From: Pelagophyceae sp. CCMP2097
Taxonomy: Eukaryota; Sar; Pelagophyceae
Direction: 5' to 3'
Assembly: GCA_026770575.1 (NCBI GenBank)
Contig: MU657186.1
Span: forward strand, 266,030-330,029
Length of the DNA stretch: 64,000 nt
Both the position numbers and the translations under genes were made by a program. Below are positions 21,083 through 31,247 of the stretch, piece after piece (position 1 is the stretch's first letter; each line of letters opens with the position of its first letter). Under the pieces are notes generated by a model. The model ran no database searches and was not told the DNA's origin. It was given only the letters and a program-made list of their open reading frames with translations.

Positions 21083-22729
21083 ATGGGCTTTGACGGAGAC
21101 CACTGGGCCGGCGACGCCGCGTACTCGGACATGCGCGCCGCGGCGCGCGCCGAGGCCTTTGGCGGGGTGGCGCCGGCGTTTGCGGCGCCGCCGCGCGAGG
21201 GCCCGCACGCCGGCGGCCTGCGCCGCTGCTCCGCCTGCGGGCTGCTCAAGCTGCGCCGAGAGTTTAACCGCGAGCAGGCCGCGCTGCCCGCGCTCCAGCG
21301 CGTCTGCGACGACTGCGGCGCGCCCATCCCCGCCGACGTCGGCCTCCTCAAGGTCGACGCGCTCCGCTTCCAACTCGAGCAGCGCGGTTCGCACCGGTGC
21401 CGGGGACGCGCGCCGCAAACGCACGACGCCCGGGGGGCGCGGCAAAATTTAAAAAATCGAGAGGCCGCCGGGAGACGGCGCCGCGAGACTGCTCCGGCCG
21501 ACGGCCCGCGGCCCGCGCCCTCGGCGCCCGGGCCCGCCCGTGGGCGTCGGAAGGGGCGTCGGGAGGCGCCTCGAGGGGGCACGGTGCCCTGCTCCCTGCG
21601 CGGCGGCCGCGAGGCCCGGCGTCGGCGCGCCGCCTCTGACGCGCCCGGCTTAGGCCTCCCGGCGACGGGCCTCAAGGGCGAGCTCGTCTCGCGCCTCGAG
21701 GCGGCCTGCGACAGCTCGCGGCCCGGCGGCTTGGCGTTCGCCGGCGGCGCCTTCAAAGCGCGCGGCCGCTTCCCCGCTGTGCCGGCGTCGAAATTGAAGA
21801 AAGCCGAGCTCCGCTCCGAGCTCGAGAAGCGCGGCCTCGTCTCCGTGGGCTTAAAGGCCGCGCTCGTGCAGCGGCTCCAGAACTATGTCTACCGCGACGC
21901 CTGCGCGCCCGCGCAGCGCGGCCCCAACCCCGTGCCGCGCGACCGCGCGATTGCACCGCGCGCGCCCGCGGTGACGCCGCGGCCGCCGCTGCCCCTCGGC
22001 AACTCGCCGTACGCGGGGTACCGCGGCGGCGCGCGCGCGGCGCCGCAGGGGGCGCTTCACGAGGTGCTCACGGCGGCGGACCACCTCGAGGGGCTCCACT
22101 GGGGCGCCGCGGGCGCGCATGCTTACGCGGCGCCCGCGGCGGTCGCGTTCGCGGTGCCGCCGGCCTACGCGCCGCCGGACTACGCGCCGCACTACGGGCT
22201 CGACTATTCTCCGCCGCCGGCGGCATACGTGGCGGCGTTTGCGCCGGACTACGGGGCGTCGGCGGCTTTTGCTGCGTCCGCGGGCTACGCGACTTCGCCA
22301 GACTACGCGGGCCAGGCGGACTACGCGCCGCCGCCGTGCTACGCGCCGGGCTACGCGGCGCAGTCGGCCTACGCGCCGCCGCCGGACTACGAGGCCTACG
22401 CGGCGGCGCCGGACTATGCGCGGCAATACCCCGCAGTGCAAGATTACGGCGACGCCTACGCGCCGGCGCAAAAGCGGCCAGACTACGGCGACGCCTACGC
22501 GCTGGCGCAAAAGCGGTCAGACTACGGCGACTACGCGCCGGCGCAGAAGACACGGCGTTTCCACCCGCTGGACGAAGACGAGGACGGCGGCGGCGCCAAC
22601 CACGCGGGCACCTACGACGGAGGCGCCGACTACAAGTATCCCGCCGCGGCGTACGCGGCGTCGTACGGCGGCGCGGACTACGCCGGAACGTACTCTGGCG
22701 GCGCGGGCAAGTTCGGGCCTTACGGCTGA
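21083..22729 (+). CDS. SAP-domain protein with Cys-rich zinc-binding motif and Tyr-rich low-complexity tail
   Basis: I start at the ATG at 21083 (MGFDGDHW); an in-frame ATG at 20978 is possible but lies in AT-rich DNA. Near the N-terminus, RRCSACGLLKLRREF and VCDDCG form a CxxC-CxxC zinc motif resembling Stc1-type fingers. A 267-bp GT-AG intron (about 21387-21653) splits a SAP helix-extension-helix: LKVDALRFQLEQRG joins LPATGLKGELVSRLEAA. It is open in frame, so it can be misread as coding. A second SAP follows (KLKKAELRSELEKRGLVSVG). The C-terminal 200 residues are a Tyr/Ala/Pro/Asp-rich array (for example APPDYAPHYGLDY and three YGDAYAPAQKR-like units), similar in character to prion-like tails of RNA-binding proteins. 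A role in RNA or chromatin binding is inferred. Confidence 0.7.
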   Translation: MGFDGDHWAGDAAYSDMRAAARAEAFGGVAPAFAAPPREGPHAGGLRRCSACGLLKLRREFNREQAALPALQRVCDDCGAPIPADVGLLKVDALRFQLEQRGSHRCRGRAPQTHDARGARQNLKNREAAGRRRRETAPADGPRPAPSAPGPARGRRKGRREAPRGGTVPCSLRGGREARRRRAASDAPGLGLPATGLKGELVSRLEAACDSSRPGGLAFAGGAFKARGRFPAVPASKLKKAELRSELEKRGLVSVGLKAALVQRLQNYVYRDACAPAQRGPNPVPRDRAIAPRAPAVTPRPPLPLGNSPYAGYRGGARAAPQGALHEVLTAADHLEGLHWGAAGAHAYAAPAAVAFAVPPAYAPPDYAPHYGLDYSPPPAAYVAAFAPDYGASAAFAASAGYATSPDYAGQADYAPPPCYAPGYAAQSAYAPPPDYEAYAAAPDYARQYPAVQDYGDAYAPAQKRPDYGDAYALAQKRSDYGDYAPAQKTRRFHPLDEDEDGGGANHAGTYDGGADYKYPAAAYAASYGGADYAGTYSGGAGKFGPYG

Positions 22730-23086
22730 CCGCGCGGCAATTACGCGACCCGCCGGCGCCGACCACCCGCCCCCGTTGACGCGCCGCGCGACTCGGGCAC
22801 CCCGGCGGACTGATTCCTGTCACGGTCACGTGACTGTTCGACAACCCTCCTAAGATCTCATTGCACCCCCCGAGTCACGCCTACAATTGTAGTAAGGAGG
22901 GTGGTCCAAGAGGCCGGCGTGGGGAGCTTTCGGCAAATGGTACTTATCCGCACAATGCCGCTTGCGGCGCGCGCCGGGGCGAGGCGGCGGCTGCTTGGGC
23001 TGCGGGGCGGCCACCACCTTCGGGTGGCCGCTGGCGGCTGCTCGGGCTGCGGGCGCCAAAACACAAAACACATGGGGCGGGCGGGG
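22730..23086. other. Short convergent intergenic region
   Basis: The 3' ends of the SAP gene (plus) and the phosphatase gene (minus) face each other here. No feature seen. Confidence 0.4.
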
Positions 23087-24259
23087 CTATTGTATCGCGC
23101 ACGCGGCCGAATCGCCTCCTGCGCTTGGCCGATTCCGCCTCGGCGGCATGCGGGCGACGTGCGCCTTTCGCACGTTCCACTCGTAGAAACCCCAGTGCGA
23201 AGAGGCGTCGCGGCCGGCGACGGAAGAGGCGCCGAAGATGCGGACCTCCAACAAAGCCAGCTGCAGCTTGAAGCCCTCGTTGGGGTCCGCTTGAGGCCGC
23301 ATGCGGTTGATGTGCTGGAAGCTATAGGCGAAATATGGTGCTTAACTATGGAATTTCGTGAATTCGATGTCGCAAGTGTAGGCGACGGGCGCGTATATGA
23401 TCCCCGGCTGGCTCCCGCGTCGACCGGCGGGCGCGCCTCCTTCCAAGGGCGATAGCTCTGGCGGCGCGCTTCGACTCACGCGTCGCGGAGGGAGACGCGG
23501 TGCGCGAGCATGAGGTGCATGAGGACGACGGAGACGCTCCTTGAGGCTCCCGCGATGCAGTGCACCAGGGCCCTGCCGCCGACGCGCTCGACTCTTTGCA
23601 GGAACGCGGTGGCCACGTCGCAGCACTCGACGATGTGCTCGCCGGGCGCGTCGAGGAGCGGGATCTTGTGGTAGACGAGGTGCGCTTCGTGAAAGTTTGG
23701 GAGCTGTTTCGAAGTGTTCAGAACGTGCGTCACGCCCAACGCGCGCAGCTTGACCAAGTCCATCGCGTCCTCGCGGCACCCGAGCACGATGTGCTGCGTC
23801 ACCAGCGTGTGCTTGCGCGGGTCCTGCACCGAAGAAGCGGCGAAGCGCAAGGCCTGGAGGCCCGCAGACGCGTAGTGGAAGCCCGCCGCGTCGACGCGCG
23901 GGCCAGGCACCGCGCTCCTACAGCACGCGTCGACGAGGCTCGCGGGAGGCCCTTTCGACGTTGCGCGGCTCTCGCTCGCTGGCCCTCGTCTTGGGCGCGG
24001 GTGCGCGCATTCTCGCGCGCGCGGCGCCGACGATTTTCGATTCGGCGAACTCGTCGATGTCCGGCGGCGCAAATTCGCGCGAGCCGCGGCTCGCGCGCGT
24101 CCCGCTGCCGGCGCGTTTGCGGCGGCCGGACTGGCCCGCGTCGTCAAAGGCTTTCATCACGAGAAGTTTGACCTTGATCTTCTTAAAGCGCTGCTTACAC
24201 CGCTGCCTCCGCGCCAGCGCCAAAGCCTCCTCAGAGACCTCCGAGGCGCGCCGGACCAT
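23087..24259 (-). CDS. Dual-specificity protein phosphatase (atypical DSP)
   Basis: The catalytic domain runs from TQHIVLGCREDAMDLVKL through GVTHVLNTSKQLPNF to the active-site loop VHCIAGASRSVSV (HCx5R with catalytic Cys and Arg present). It continues over a GT-AG intron (about 23322-23479): RVSLRDA joins FQHINRMRPQADPNEGFKLQ, the usual C-terminal helix with RP..PN..F..QL. The protein ends near 23087. The basic N-terminus, starting at ATG 24259 (MVRRASEVSEEALALARRQR), has a lysine-rich helix, with one or more small introns before the catalytic domain that I cannot fix. Such phosphatases remove phosphate from Tyr and Ser/Thr; the substrate is unknown. Confidence 0.8.
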
Positions 24260-24337
24260 CGCACTGGGCCCGTTTTGCCATCACGCGGCGGAGAGCTGTT
24301 CCAACGAGTGTGTCCCGGGAGACTCTCTGTCCCGCAC

Positions 24338-24774
24338 CAGCGGTGGGAATTCACTGGAAATTCAAAGTAAGTGAATATTCACGCGAGGTCTCAAATGTTC
24401 GGTGGTAGTGAAGTGACGAGTGAATGACGTTCACTACGGCTGCAAATCCTGGTGAATGTGAAGTGAATCAGTGAATCAGTGAAAGGCTCGTCCGCCGACG
24501 GCTGTATGCGCCACCAATGGCCCCAGGACGTCTGCTCAAGGGCAGTGCGACTCCCTCCGGTCCTCCGGGGACCTCAGAGCGACGGTGGGACCTCCTCTGG
24601 GGACCCCACAGCGACGTTCGAGGCGTCGGCCGAGGTTGGTGAAGTCATTAATGAAGTCCTTCACAAATGTTCGGCGGTAGTGAAGTGACGAGTGAAGTGA
24701 AGTGAATATGGTGAAGTGAATTTATTCAATAATGAATAATTCACTTCACCCTTAAATGAACTTTCCCACCGCTG
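24338..24774. mobile_element. Non-autonomous hAT-like element (MITE), 437 bp, with 8-bp target duplication
   Basis: Both ends carry CAGCGGTGGGAA in inverted orientation (24338 onward, and the reverse complement ending at 24774). The flanks are identical 8-mers, TCCCGCAC, at 24330-24337 and 24775-24782. Eight-bp duplications and CAG-starting termini are hallmarks of hAT transposons. Inside are many GTGAAGTGAA/GTGAATTCAC motifs and a subterminal direct repeat (ATGTTCGG(T/C)GGTAGTGAAG at about 24389 and 24668). No transposase frame fits, so mobility would depend on a transposase in trans. Confidence 0.85.
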
Positions 24775-24951
24775 TCCCGCACCCGTTTTGGCAAAGTCGC
24801 TCTCTCCGCCGCACGTTGGGTCAAAGAAGTCCCAAGATTATTGTCACGTGACGCTAATCTCTCTCTCAAAAGGACTTGATGAAACCTCGCACGACGGAGA
24901 TCGGTTCGAGGCGTTGCGCCATTGCGTTGGTGCGGCTTCCGTGTGATATGA

Positions 24952-25906
24952 TTAAAAGTTTTTGAGCCCCGCCAAAACGCGGAGCTGCTCGAGGAGGGGA
25001 AAGGTGAGAATCGCGTGGGGCGCCAAACGGCAGTAGGCCGGCCACCATCCGGAAAACAGCGCCGCGGGGCCCTCGGCGCGCAGCAGCGCGGAGAGCGCCT
25101 CGGAAAAGCCTGCGTCGGCGAAATCGCGCGCACACGGCGTCGAGGGCACGGACCTTTGCTGCTCGAGGCCATCACTCGCGACTTGATGGTGTCGAACGGC
25201 GCCGCGACCGTCGTGGCGACCAAGCCGGTGATTACAGAAGTCGCGAGGTGGAGCGAAAACGGCTCGGCACCGTCGACGGACGCAAAGTAGCTGTACGCGC
25301 GGAGCTCGGTCTTTGTGAAATCGTACGTCGCTACTTCCCCGACGGCAATGGCCGCGCCACGCGGCGCCGACGCCGAGAGGCCGCGCGTGAAGAGGCCGCG
25401 CCAGGCGCCCTCCGTGTGGGCGGCGTTTCGGAGGGCGCCGAGAAGGTCGTTGCTTCCGTCTTTGAACTGGCGGATCTTGACGACGTCGACGGCGTTCGCG
25501 CAAATCGACCCGCCAAAGCCCGTCAGCGCCGACGCTCCGACGCGCTCTAATAGCGTCGCCTCGCGGCCCCCGGAGACGGCGTCGCGCGCGAGCGGGTAGA
25601 GCCCCTTGGTGACGCCCGAGTAGAGGACCTCGCGCGCAAGGGTGGCCTTCAGGCCCGGCGTCCAGAGGCCCAAGACGCCCTGAGCCGCCAAGATCTCGCG
25701 CGCCAACGCAACCGGGCCCGGCCTGGAAGCGCGTCATCGTGGGCGAGGCATCCCCGGGGCGGTCGCCGCGGCATCGCATATGGGACGCACGCCCTGAGGC
25801 CATAAAGCTGCCGCCTCGTCTTCACCAAGTCGCATGGGTTGAGCAGGCCCGAGACCGCCGCCGTCGCAAAGCCGCCGCAGGCCACCTCCTTCCAGACGTC
25901 GAGCAT
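24952..25906 (-). CDS. Mitochondrial carrier family (SLC25) transporter
   Basis: Three exons (about 25791-25906, 25154-25722, 24952-25109) keep phase across GT-AG introns, giving about 280 aa, the usual size for the family. Three carrier repeats are visible by their P-x-D/E-x-x-K/R signatures: NPCDLVKTRRQ, the divergent NAVDVVKIRQF, and APFDTIKSRVM. Gly/Ala-rich helices lie between them. It ends LEQLRVLAGLKNF. Carriers exchange metabolites across the inner mitochondrial membrane; the substrate cannot be assigned. The start ATG is only about 90 bp from that of the divergent folate gene, so they probably share a promoter. Confidence 0.85.
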
Positions 25907-25992
25907 GGCCGTGGCCACGGTACGCGTGCGGAAATGACCCAATCGCCAAAATCGACCCTTTTCGTGCACGGCACTTTCTTTGCGAACAAGTT

Positions 25993-28109
25993 GATGGCGG
26001 CGCGCCTCGAGGCGTCTTTGGGGCGGCTGGCGGCGCTGCGGTCGTGGGAGGCGGCTTCGTCGCGCGCGGGCATGCGCGCCCTGGACGCGAACCCGTGCCG
26101 CACCGTCTGCCGCGAGATGGACTTGCGGCCGTGGAAGCATCAGAGATCGATCCACGTCGCGGGTTCCAAGGGCAAGGGCACCGTCTGCGCCCTCCTCGGC
26201 GCCGCGCTGCGATCCGTGAGGCCCACCTTGATCCACCGCCGAGGCACCGACTCAACCTCTAGGCCGGGTCCGCCGCGCGGCGTCCGCCGTTACCGCGTCG
26301 ATGCCTCCGCCGCCCGTCGACGAAGAGCCGTCACGCGGCGTCGACGCAGGCGTCACGTCGGCGTCATCACGTCGCCCCACGTCGAGTGCATCACCGAGCG
26401 CGTCCGCATCGACGGTGCGCTTTTGAGCTGTTGCGCGTGAGCGTCGGGGCTCGAGTCGGCGGGGCCGTTTAGGCGTCAACGTCGACAAGGAAAAGCTCGC
26501 CGAGGCGATCGACTCCGCGCTCGAAGCCCGGGTCTCCCGCGGCGTCGATCCGCGGTGTTGCAGCACCGGGGCCCACGGGTGTGTACCGTATCGGGACCGC
26601 GGGACCACAGGTGCGTGGCGACGTCGGGTCGGCGACGTGGTTCGACGTCTTCACGGCGGGCGCGCTGCACCTCGTCCGGCGCTGCGACTACGCAGTCGTC
26701 GAGTGCGGCCTCGGCGGCCGGAGAGACTCGACGTGCGTCAAGGACCGCGCGTCATCGTCTGAAACCCCAGAGGCGAAACCGCGAGCCTCGCGACCCGAGC
26801 CGGCCGCGCTATAGGAACCTGCTTCGCGCGCCGGTCGCCGTGCTCACCAGCGTCGAGCTCGAGCATACGGAGGTGCTCGGCGACACCGTCGGCTTGATCG
26901 CGCGCGCGGCGTCCGTTCTCGGAGGGGACCTCCGGACGGGACCTCCGGAGGGGACGGGGGCCATCCCTTCTCGCCTTCTTGCGGACTCGCGTCTCTAGTC
27001 GGCGGAGAAGGCTGCCATTGCGTCGCGCGGCGGCAGCCTCGTCGTGTCGAGGACGCTCTCTCGGCCGGCGGCGAGGGCCGCGCGCGCGACGGCCGCCAAG
27101 CGCGGCGCGCGCGTGCTGACGCCGCGCAAGCGCAGCGCCACGAGCCGCCACGCGCGGTCCTACTGGGCAAACATCTTCGGCGCCTCGAACCTCGACGTCG
27201 CCGGCTCGGTACGCGACGCCTCATTCAAAGACGATTCGCAGATCTTTCGATTCGCACCGATCCAAACTCCAAACTTAGGCCCTCGACGAACTCGGACGGC
27301 GCGGGGCGACGACCGCGAGGACAAATCGGCCCCTTGGCGCCTGGTGAGGACTCGCCCACAGCGCCCGCAGATAGCGCCACGCTGTGTCTAGGCTGCTGCG
27401 GGACTTTTCGACGCTGCGCAAAGCGCACGCGAGCCTGCCCGCGCGGCGCGAGTGGCTGCCGCCGCACGAAACTGTGCAAGTGATGGCCGACGTCGCGCAC
27501 ACGCGAGCCTCGGTACGTCCGCCTGTGCGACGGCCGCCGCGCGAGGACCGCCCGCGTAGGTGCACGCCCTCGTCGCGAGCCTCCGTGAGCCCTTCTCCTC
27601 GAGTCCTTCTAAAGACGTGCCACCCCGGACTCCCCGGCGCCCGGGAGTCGAGTCGTGCCTCGCAGGTCTCCGGAAGCCTCCCGTCGTCCTCATCGCGCTC
27701 GCGGCGGACAAGGACGCCAAGCACATCTTCGCCGAGCTGGTAGGCATACCATCGCGCGTCTCGGGTCCGACGGGGGTCGTAGGCGGGCCTCCACGCGCCG
27801 GCGGTGTACTGCGCGCCGCTGCCGCCGCTCGGCGACGGCGCCGACCCGGAGGCGCTCGCAGTCGCCGCGAACTGCGGGCAGCTCCACTGCGTCTCCGTCC
27901 GATCCCGCGTCTCGGGTCGCCTCTCCCTTTGCTTTGGAGAAGCAGCGGCACAGGCCGTATCGTCTACGACCGAGGCGCTGCGCCTGGCGCTGCACGAGGC
28001 GCGCGTGCGCGGCACGTGGGTCCTCGTATTCGGGTCGTTCAAGCTCTGCGCGCACGTCAAGCACAAGCTCGGCCACCCGGAAGAACTCCACCGCTATGAC
28101 TTGCCCTAA
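25993..28109 (+). CDS. Folylpolyglutamate synthase / dihydrofolate synthase
   Basis: This ATP-dependent Mur-ligase-like enzyme adds glutamate to folates. The start is probably MAARLEASLGRLAALRSWEA at 25993 (an upstream in-frame ATG at 25934 would add 20 residues). Conserved blocks appear in order over at least seven short exons: P-loop IHVAGSKGKGTVCALLGAAL; VGVITSPHVECITERVRIDG; ATWFDVFTAGALHL and YAVVECGLGGRRDST; VAVLTSVELEHTEVLGDT; AEKAAIASRGGSLVVS; REWLPPHETVQVMADVAHTR; and the C-terminal VVLIALAADKDAKHIFAELV and GTWVLVFGSFKLC. The first intron (after about 26210) seems to need a GC donor to keep phase. Other joins are approximate. Confidence 0.8.
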
Positions 28110-28157
28110 GAAAGTCCCGTCTCGCACAGCGGACCCTTGCGTCAGGGCACGATGATT

Positions 28158-29592
28158 TTAAGTCGGGAGCACGTTTGTAGCGACGCGCTTGATGGAGATG
28201 TAGGCGTCGGTGCCGTAGCCCTCCATGCTGCGGATCTGCAGGTCTCCGTCGAAGAAGTTTGCGTAGACCTACGATCGTCGTTGCAAAGTGGCCGAGAAGA
28301 GCCTCGCCGACGCACGCGCGCGATGGGCAGCTCGTGCGTTGTGGGCCGCATGATGTCGGGCATGCTGTCCAACGACCCCTGCTTGGCGAGCGAATAGCAG
28401 ATCTGCGTGTCTGCGAGGACCGAGGCGAGGTCGCCCTCCGAGGCGTCGTGCTTTGCAAAGGAGAAGACCTTTTTCGTCGCGGACCGCGGCATGCCTCCGC
28501 CCTCGTCGGCGACCTTGATCACGACGTCGCCCTGCTCGATGCCGTCGGAGATGACGACTCTAATCGGCTTGGGCAAACCGCCGTTTGCGCGGAGCAGCGT
28601 CGCGCGCGCGGCGTGGCGGAGGACGTCCCGGAGGATCTTGTAGAGGTGCCGCGGGAGGTAGGGCATCGTCAGGTTTTGGCCCCGGCCGTGGAGAGAGAAC
28701 GGCGGCGACTGCCGCGCAGCCGAACACCGGCACTCCTCCTGCACGTCCGCAATGGCCTAGGCACGTTTTCAGAGATGGCAAGAGATTGCAAGACTCGCCT
28801 GGACTGCGATATCAAAGGGCGACGTGTGCGTATCGACGAGGCCGCAGACGGACGGCTTGCTCTCGTGCGGCACGTCCGCGTCCGAGTACAGCGTCTGCGC
28901 GCGCGCGAGTTCGTCGGCGTCGAGGACCCCGTCGTTGTTCGTATCCAGGCCCGCAAACGTCGACCGGAGGTAAAACGCGGCCGGTTTGCCCGCCTCGTGG
29001 GCTCGGCACGCCGCGTACTGGCCCAGTAAAAGCCGGAGAGTGAGCCTCTTGGAGAAGAAGCGCGTCATCCAGACGTCGACTTCGGACGCCTCGTCGCCAA
29101 TGTCCGTCGTGTTGGTCTCGACGGCGCAAAAGATCTTGCGCTTCATCGAGCCCCCCGCGGCGCGAATCGACTCCAGCGCGTCGCCGAATTCTGCCTCGGC
29201 CGCCTGGAACGACGCCGACGGCGTCTGGCGCCACGCGCCCCACTCTGGCGGCGCTCGAGCGCGCTCGATGGTGACGGCGGATTCGTCGTACCACGCCCGA
29301 ATCGACTCGATAAAAGGCGACTGCCGGAGTCTCGGCGGCGCAGAGTCAAACTCCAGCGCCAAATTCGCCAAGAGCCTACGCCGCAGCCTCCCGCCGACGG
29401 GAGCCCGGTGGCGGGCGCGGTGCGGGAGCCCCGGGCGGCGGGCGGCGGCGCGCACGGTGGAAGGACTTCGTGCATGAACTTTGGCGCGGTGCGCCGGTCC
29501 GCGACCGTCGTCGTCAGCGTCTCCAACGTGATCGCGCGGAACGGGCTCGTGCGCCGCAATGCCTCTTTGACAGCCGACAGCGGCGCCGCCAT
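28158..29592 (-). CDS. Pyruvate/branched-chain dehydrogenase kinase-like protein with an inserted EF-hand; ATP motifs eroded
   Basis: Four exons join in phase (about 29456-29592, 28799-29387, 28316-28756, 28158-28268), giving 425 aa. The mitochondrial PDK/BCKDK layout is clear: an N-terminal presequence-like region; APKFMHEVLPPLRRRLLANL; QSPFIESIRAWYDES; TRFFSKRLTLRLLLGQYA; GLVDTHTSPFDIAVQ; then a GHKL ATPase-like domain YLPRHLYKILRDVLRHAARA, VVIKVADEGGGMP, ELPIARVYANFFDGDLQI and GYGTDAYI. Two oddities stand out. A canonical EF-hand loop DTNNDGVLDADE (residues about 194-205) lies in a roughly 45-residue insertion. The N-box Asn is His (about 290) and the G-x-G-L-P box reads THELP (about 383-387). 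The second intron is 42 bp and starts GCGAGT. It may be a calcium-binding pseudokinase; that is inference. Confidence 0.85.
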
Positions 29593-29819
29593 GGCTCTCA
29601 AAGGAGCACCTCCGACAAACGCAAGCGTTGCGAGGCGGTGCCCCGGCGGTATATATGCGCGCGCGATGCCGCGACGTCCGTCCGCGCGCCGAAAGCTTCC
29701 CTCGCAGAATCCCTCGAAAGGACTTACCGATTACCTTCTTAAAGCACGTAGAGTCGGTTCTAATCCACCTTGTTGCCTTTTTGAACGTTTTGTGAATCAG
29801 CGACAGGAAGCGCGCCGCT

Positions 29820-31055
29820 ATGTCGAGCTTCGACGGGTCGAGCTTCGGTACGTCGACGCTGAGCGCGATCCCGGTGCGCTTCGAGGGCGGCGCCGGGGAC
29901 AGCGACGACGAGAGCGGCGGCGGCGCGGGCTCCGGCGTGCAGCTTGGGTTTGCGGAGCCCGTCGAAACCCGCGTGCCGTTGCTCTTCCAGGACGAGGCCT
30001 GGAAGGACTGGGACGGCGGCATCGCCGGTGAAGACCCGCGCCCGATAACAAGAAGCGATGGCGCGCGCGCGACCCGACGCGGACCGACGTAGGCGGCCGG
30101 CCCGTGTGGCTCGACGGTAAGCTGCAGGTGCCGCGGTGCTGCGCCTGCGGCAAGGAGCGCTGGTTCGTCGCCCAGATCTACGCGCCCCGCGACGACGAGG
30201 AAGACGCGTAACAAAACCGCGTCCGCATCAGGGATGGCGGCCGGACAGGACCGCCTCTCCTATGCACGCGCTAGGTTCCACCGGTGCATCTACGTCTTCG
30301 TCTGCGGCGACGGCGACTGCGCGGCGAAGCAGTCGGTCGTGGCGCTGCGCTGCCAGCTCCCGCGCGCCAACGCGCGCTACGCCTTCGACTCACCAGACTA
30401 CGTCGAAAAGGACCTGCCCGCGGCGGCGCCGACGGCGCGCACCTTCCCGCGCTTCGAGGTCGTCGTGGAGCCGGAGCCCGATGCGTCGACGGCGCTGCCT
30501 CTGGGCGTGACTGTGCAGGTCATGGACGAAGCTCCTTCGACCGAGGACCAGGAGCTGGAGCTGCAGCTGGAGCGCCAGCTCGAGCTGGACCAGCCAAACG
30601 CCGCAGACGCCTCGACGCTACACTTCCTCGGCCGCGTCGACCGCGCCCCGAGCCAGGTGCTGCGCTACGACCGCGGCGGACAACCGCTCTGGCACGGCCT
30701 CCAGCGCCGGCCGCCGCCGGGCACCGTGCCGAATTGCGAGCACTGCGGTGCTGAACGCGAGTTCGAGTTCCAGCTCATGCCGCAGCTGCTGCACTACTTG
30801 AAGGTCGACGGCGCGGCGACGAACCACGCGCGGCCCGTCGACTTTGCCGCCCTCGCGGTTTACTCCTGCAAGGCAAGCTGCGCAAACTTCCGAACAACCG
30901 GCGCCCACGCTGTCGAATTCGCCTGGCTCCAGACCGAGGCGCCGCCGGAGCCCGCCGGCAAGAAGCTTGGCAAGCAGGCCGCGAAAAGAGCGGCGCCGCG
31001 CGAAGAGCAACCGCAGCCCGACGAGCAACCCGGCCCCGCGGCGACAACGCAATGA
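29820..31055 (+). CDS. PDCD2: PDCD2-family protein (ribosome-biogenesis chaperone family)
   Basis: Three exons (29820-30027, 30091-30203, 30249-31055) encode 375 aa. The N-terminal block GVQLGFAEPVETRVP with WDGG and, after intron 1, GRPVWLD...PRCCACGKERWFVAQIYAP match the conserved PDCD2 zinc-containing start. The C-terminal domain has GQPLWHG, VPNCEHCGAEREFEFQLMPQ and the DFAALAVYSCKASC block. Family members act as dedicated chaperones for ribosomal protein uS5. The second intron (45 bp) seems to start with GC (GCGTAA), since a GT donor would break phase. The tail is Lys/Glu/Pro-rich. Confidence 0.85.
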
Positions 31056-31247
31056 GACGACCCCTCACGCCTAATCATATCGCCCGCAGTGCCGCCGAGA
31101 GTGCGCCCCCGCGGAGATGTGCGGCCCAACCAGTGCCCACGAGTTCGAAACGAGTCACTCCCGGCGTCGCCCGCTCCCGCACGCACAGCGTCGCCCAGTG
31201 GCGACGATGCGGGCCTCGCTCCGGTGCAATTGCGATTCATACTAGTA

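Noticed and set aside
21387..21653. Arg/Gly/Pro-rich insert inside the SAP domain protein
   Set aside because: It starts with GT, ends with TAG, and its removal restores a continuous SAP helix, so I treat it as an intron, not protein.
24741..24955. Frame extending from the mitochondrial carrier into the hAT-like element
   Set aside because: It is the unspliced, wrong frame after the second carrier exon; the spliced frame ends at 24952.
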